This document shows, one piece after another, positions 63,740 through 64,000 of a DNA stretch of 64,000 bases. The first letter of the stretch is position 1. Every line of letters begins with the position of its first letter. The position numbers were made by a program, and so were the translations under genes. This DNA is from Capra hircus (Eukaryota > Chordata > Mammalia > Artiodactyla > Bovidae): positions 57,679,362 to 57,743,361 of the forward strand of contig NC_030826.1 of the NCBI RefSeq assembly GCF_001704415.2, read 5' to 3'. Under the pieces are notes generated by a model. That model was not told the origin of the DNA. It saw only the letters and a program-made list of their open reading frames with translations, and searched no databases.

Positions 63740-63871
63740 ACCATGATTCAAGAAGACACGTGCCCACCTACGGTCTCTGCAGCGCTGTTTCCAATAGCCA
63801 GGACATGGGAAAAACCTGGACGCCCGTCGGCAGATAAAGGGATAAAGAAGACATCCCCGCCCCTCCCCCCC

Positions 63872-63912
<41 letters not shown>

Positions 63913-64000
63913 CGGAACACCACCAGCAACTACAAGGAACGAAATCGGGTCATCCCACCATTTGTTTCTGAGGATGGGATCCTGTCCCGGGAGGCGCCTG
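63740..64000 (+). mobile_element. L1 3' end, runs off the window
   Basis: 'tctctgcagcgctgtttcca', 'atagccaggacatgggaaaa', 'acgcccgtcggcagataaag' and 'aaggaacgaaatcgggtcat' correspond to the same L1 section as 15,560-15,720. An internal (AC)n run has expanded. Confidence 0.85.
63871..63911. repeat. (AC)n microsatellite, about 19 units
   Basis: Uninterrupted AC run inside the L1 copy, where other copies have a short 'tatgtacaatgg' sequence. Probably polymorphic. Confidence 0.97.

Noticed and set aside
1..64000. Bacterial-type systems, CRISPR arrays, viral genomes
   Set aside because: Direct repeats here are SINEs, LINEs and microsatellites. There are no regularly spaced identical repeats with unique spacers, no operons, and no retroviral LTR or gag-pol frame was recognised.
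1..64000. tRNA genes suggested by B-box motifs (ggttcgatcc)
   Set aside because: Each lies in the tRNA-derived head of a Bov-tA or CHR SINE and lacks a foldable cloverleaf. None is a true tRNA gene.

Overview
The window is nuclear DNA from a ruminant (Pecora). The evidence is the dense set of ruminant or cetartiodactyl interspersed repeats: Bov-tA tRNA-derived SINEs, Bov-A units, 5'-truncated BovB (RTE) 3' ends, CHR-type tRNA-Glu SINEs and ruminant L1 3' ends. The sequence does not separate cattle from sheep, goat or buffalo. There are no operons, ribosome binding sites, CRISPR arrays or prophages. Nearly every long open frame lies in a SINE/LINE or in GC-rich non-coding DNA.

Layout. Bases 1-844 are the end of an intron full of repeats. 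Bases 845-923 are the terminal coding exon of SLC39A11 (zinc transporter ZIP11) on the + strand, followed by a 3' UTR of about 1.55 kb with a poly(A) signal at 2464-2469. The rest, about 61 kb, is intergenic DNA downstream of SLC39A11. In human this interval (17q24.3) lies between SLC39A11 and SOX9 and contains lncRNA genes such as LINC00511. The main candidate transcription unit is a CpG island at about 27,860-28,880. It has GC boxes, a TATA box at 27,930-27,937 and a consensus 5' splice site at 28,504 on the + strand. I read this as the first exon of a lncRNA-type gene, in the position and orientation expected for a LINC00511-like locus. That identity is inference.

Other notable items: an orphan exon-like open frame on the - strand at 42,203-42,309 with both splice signals; a piggyBac-like remnant starting at a TTAA (9,830-10,404) with an A-rich tail; a 49-bp BovB 3'-end insertion inside a Bov-tA with a 9-bp target-site duplication (39,499-39,772); a 50-bp minisatellite whose unit holds a perfect 14-bp palindrome (40,475-40,724); a SINE flanked by unusually long direct repeats of about 60 bp (62,962-63,224); a diverged pair of L1-related segments at 3.2 and 13.9 kb; a 270-bp GT/CG alternating tract (53,765-54,033); and several unique stretches with clustered homeodomain, GATA or CCAAT motifs that could be conserved enhancers.

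I found no convincing new multi-gene system. The most useful leads are the TATA/CpG promoter, the orphan exon and the short BovB insertion. Repeat boundaries were read by eye and are good to roughly 5-15 bases. Family names follow common usage and were not checked against a library.
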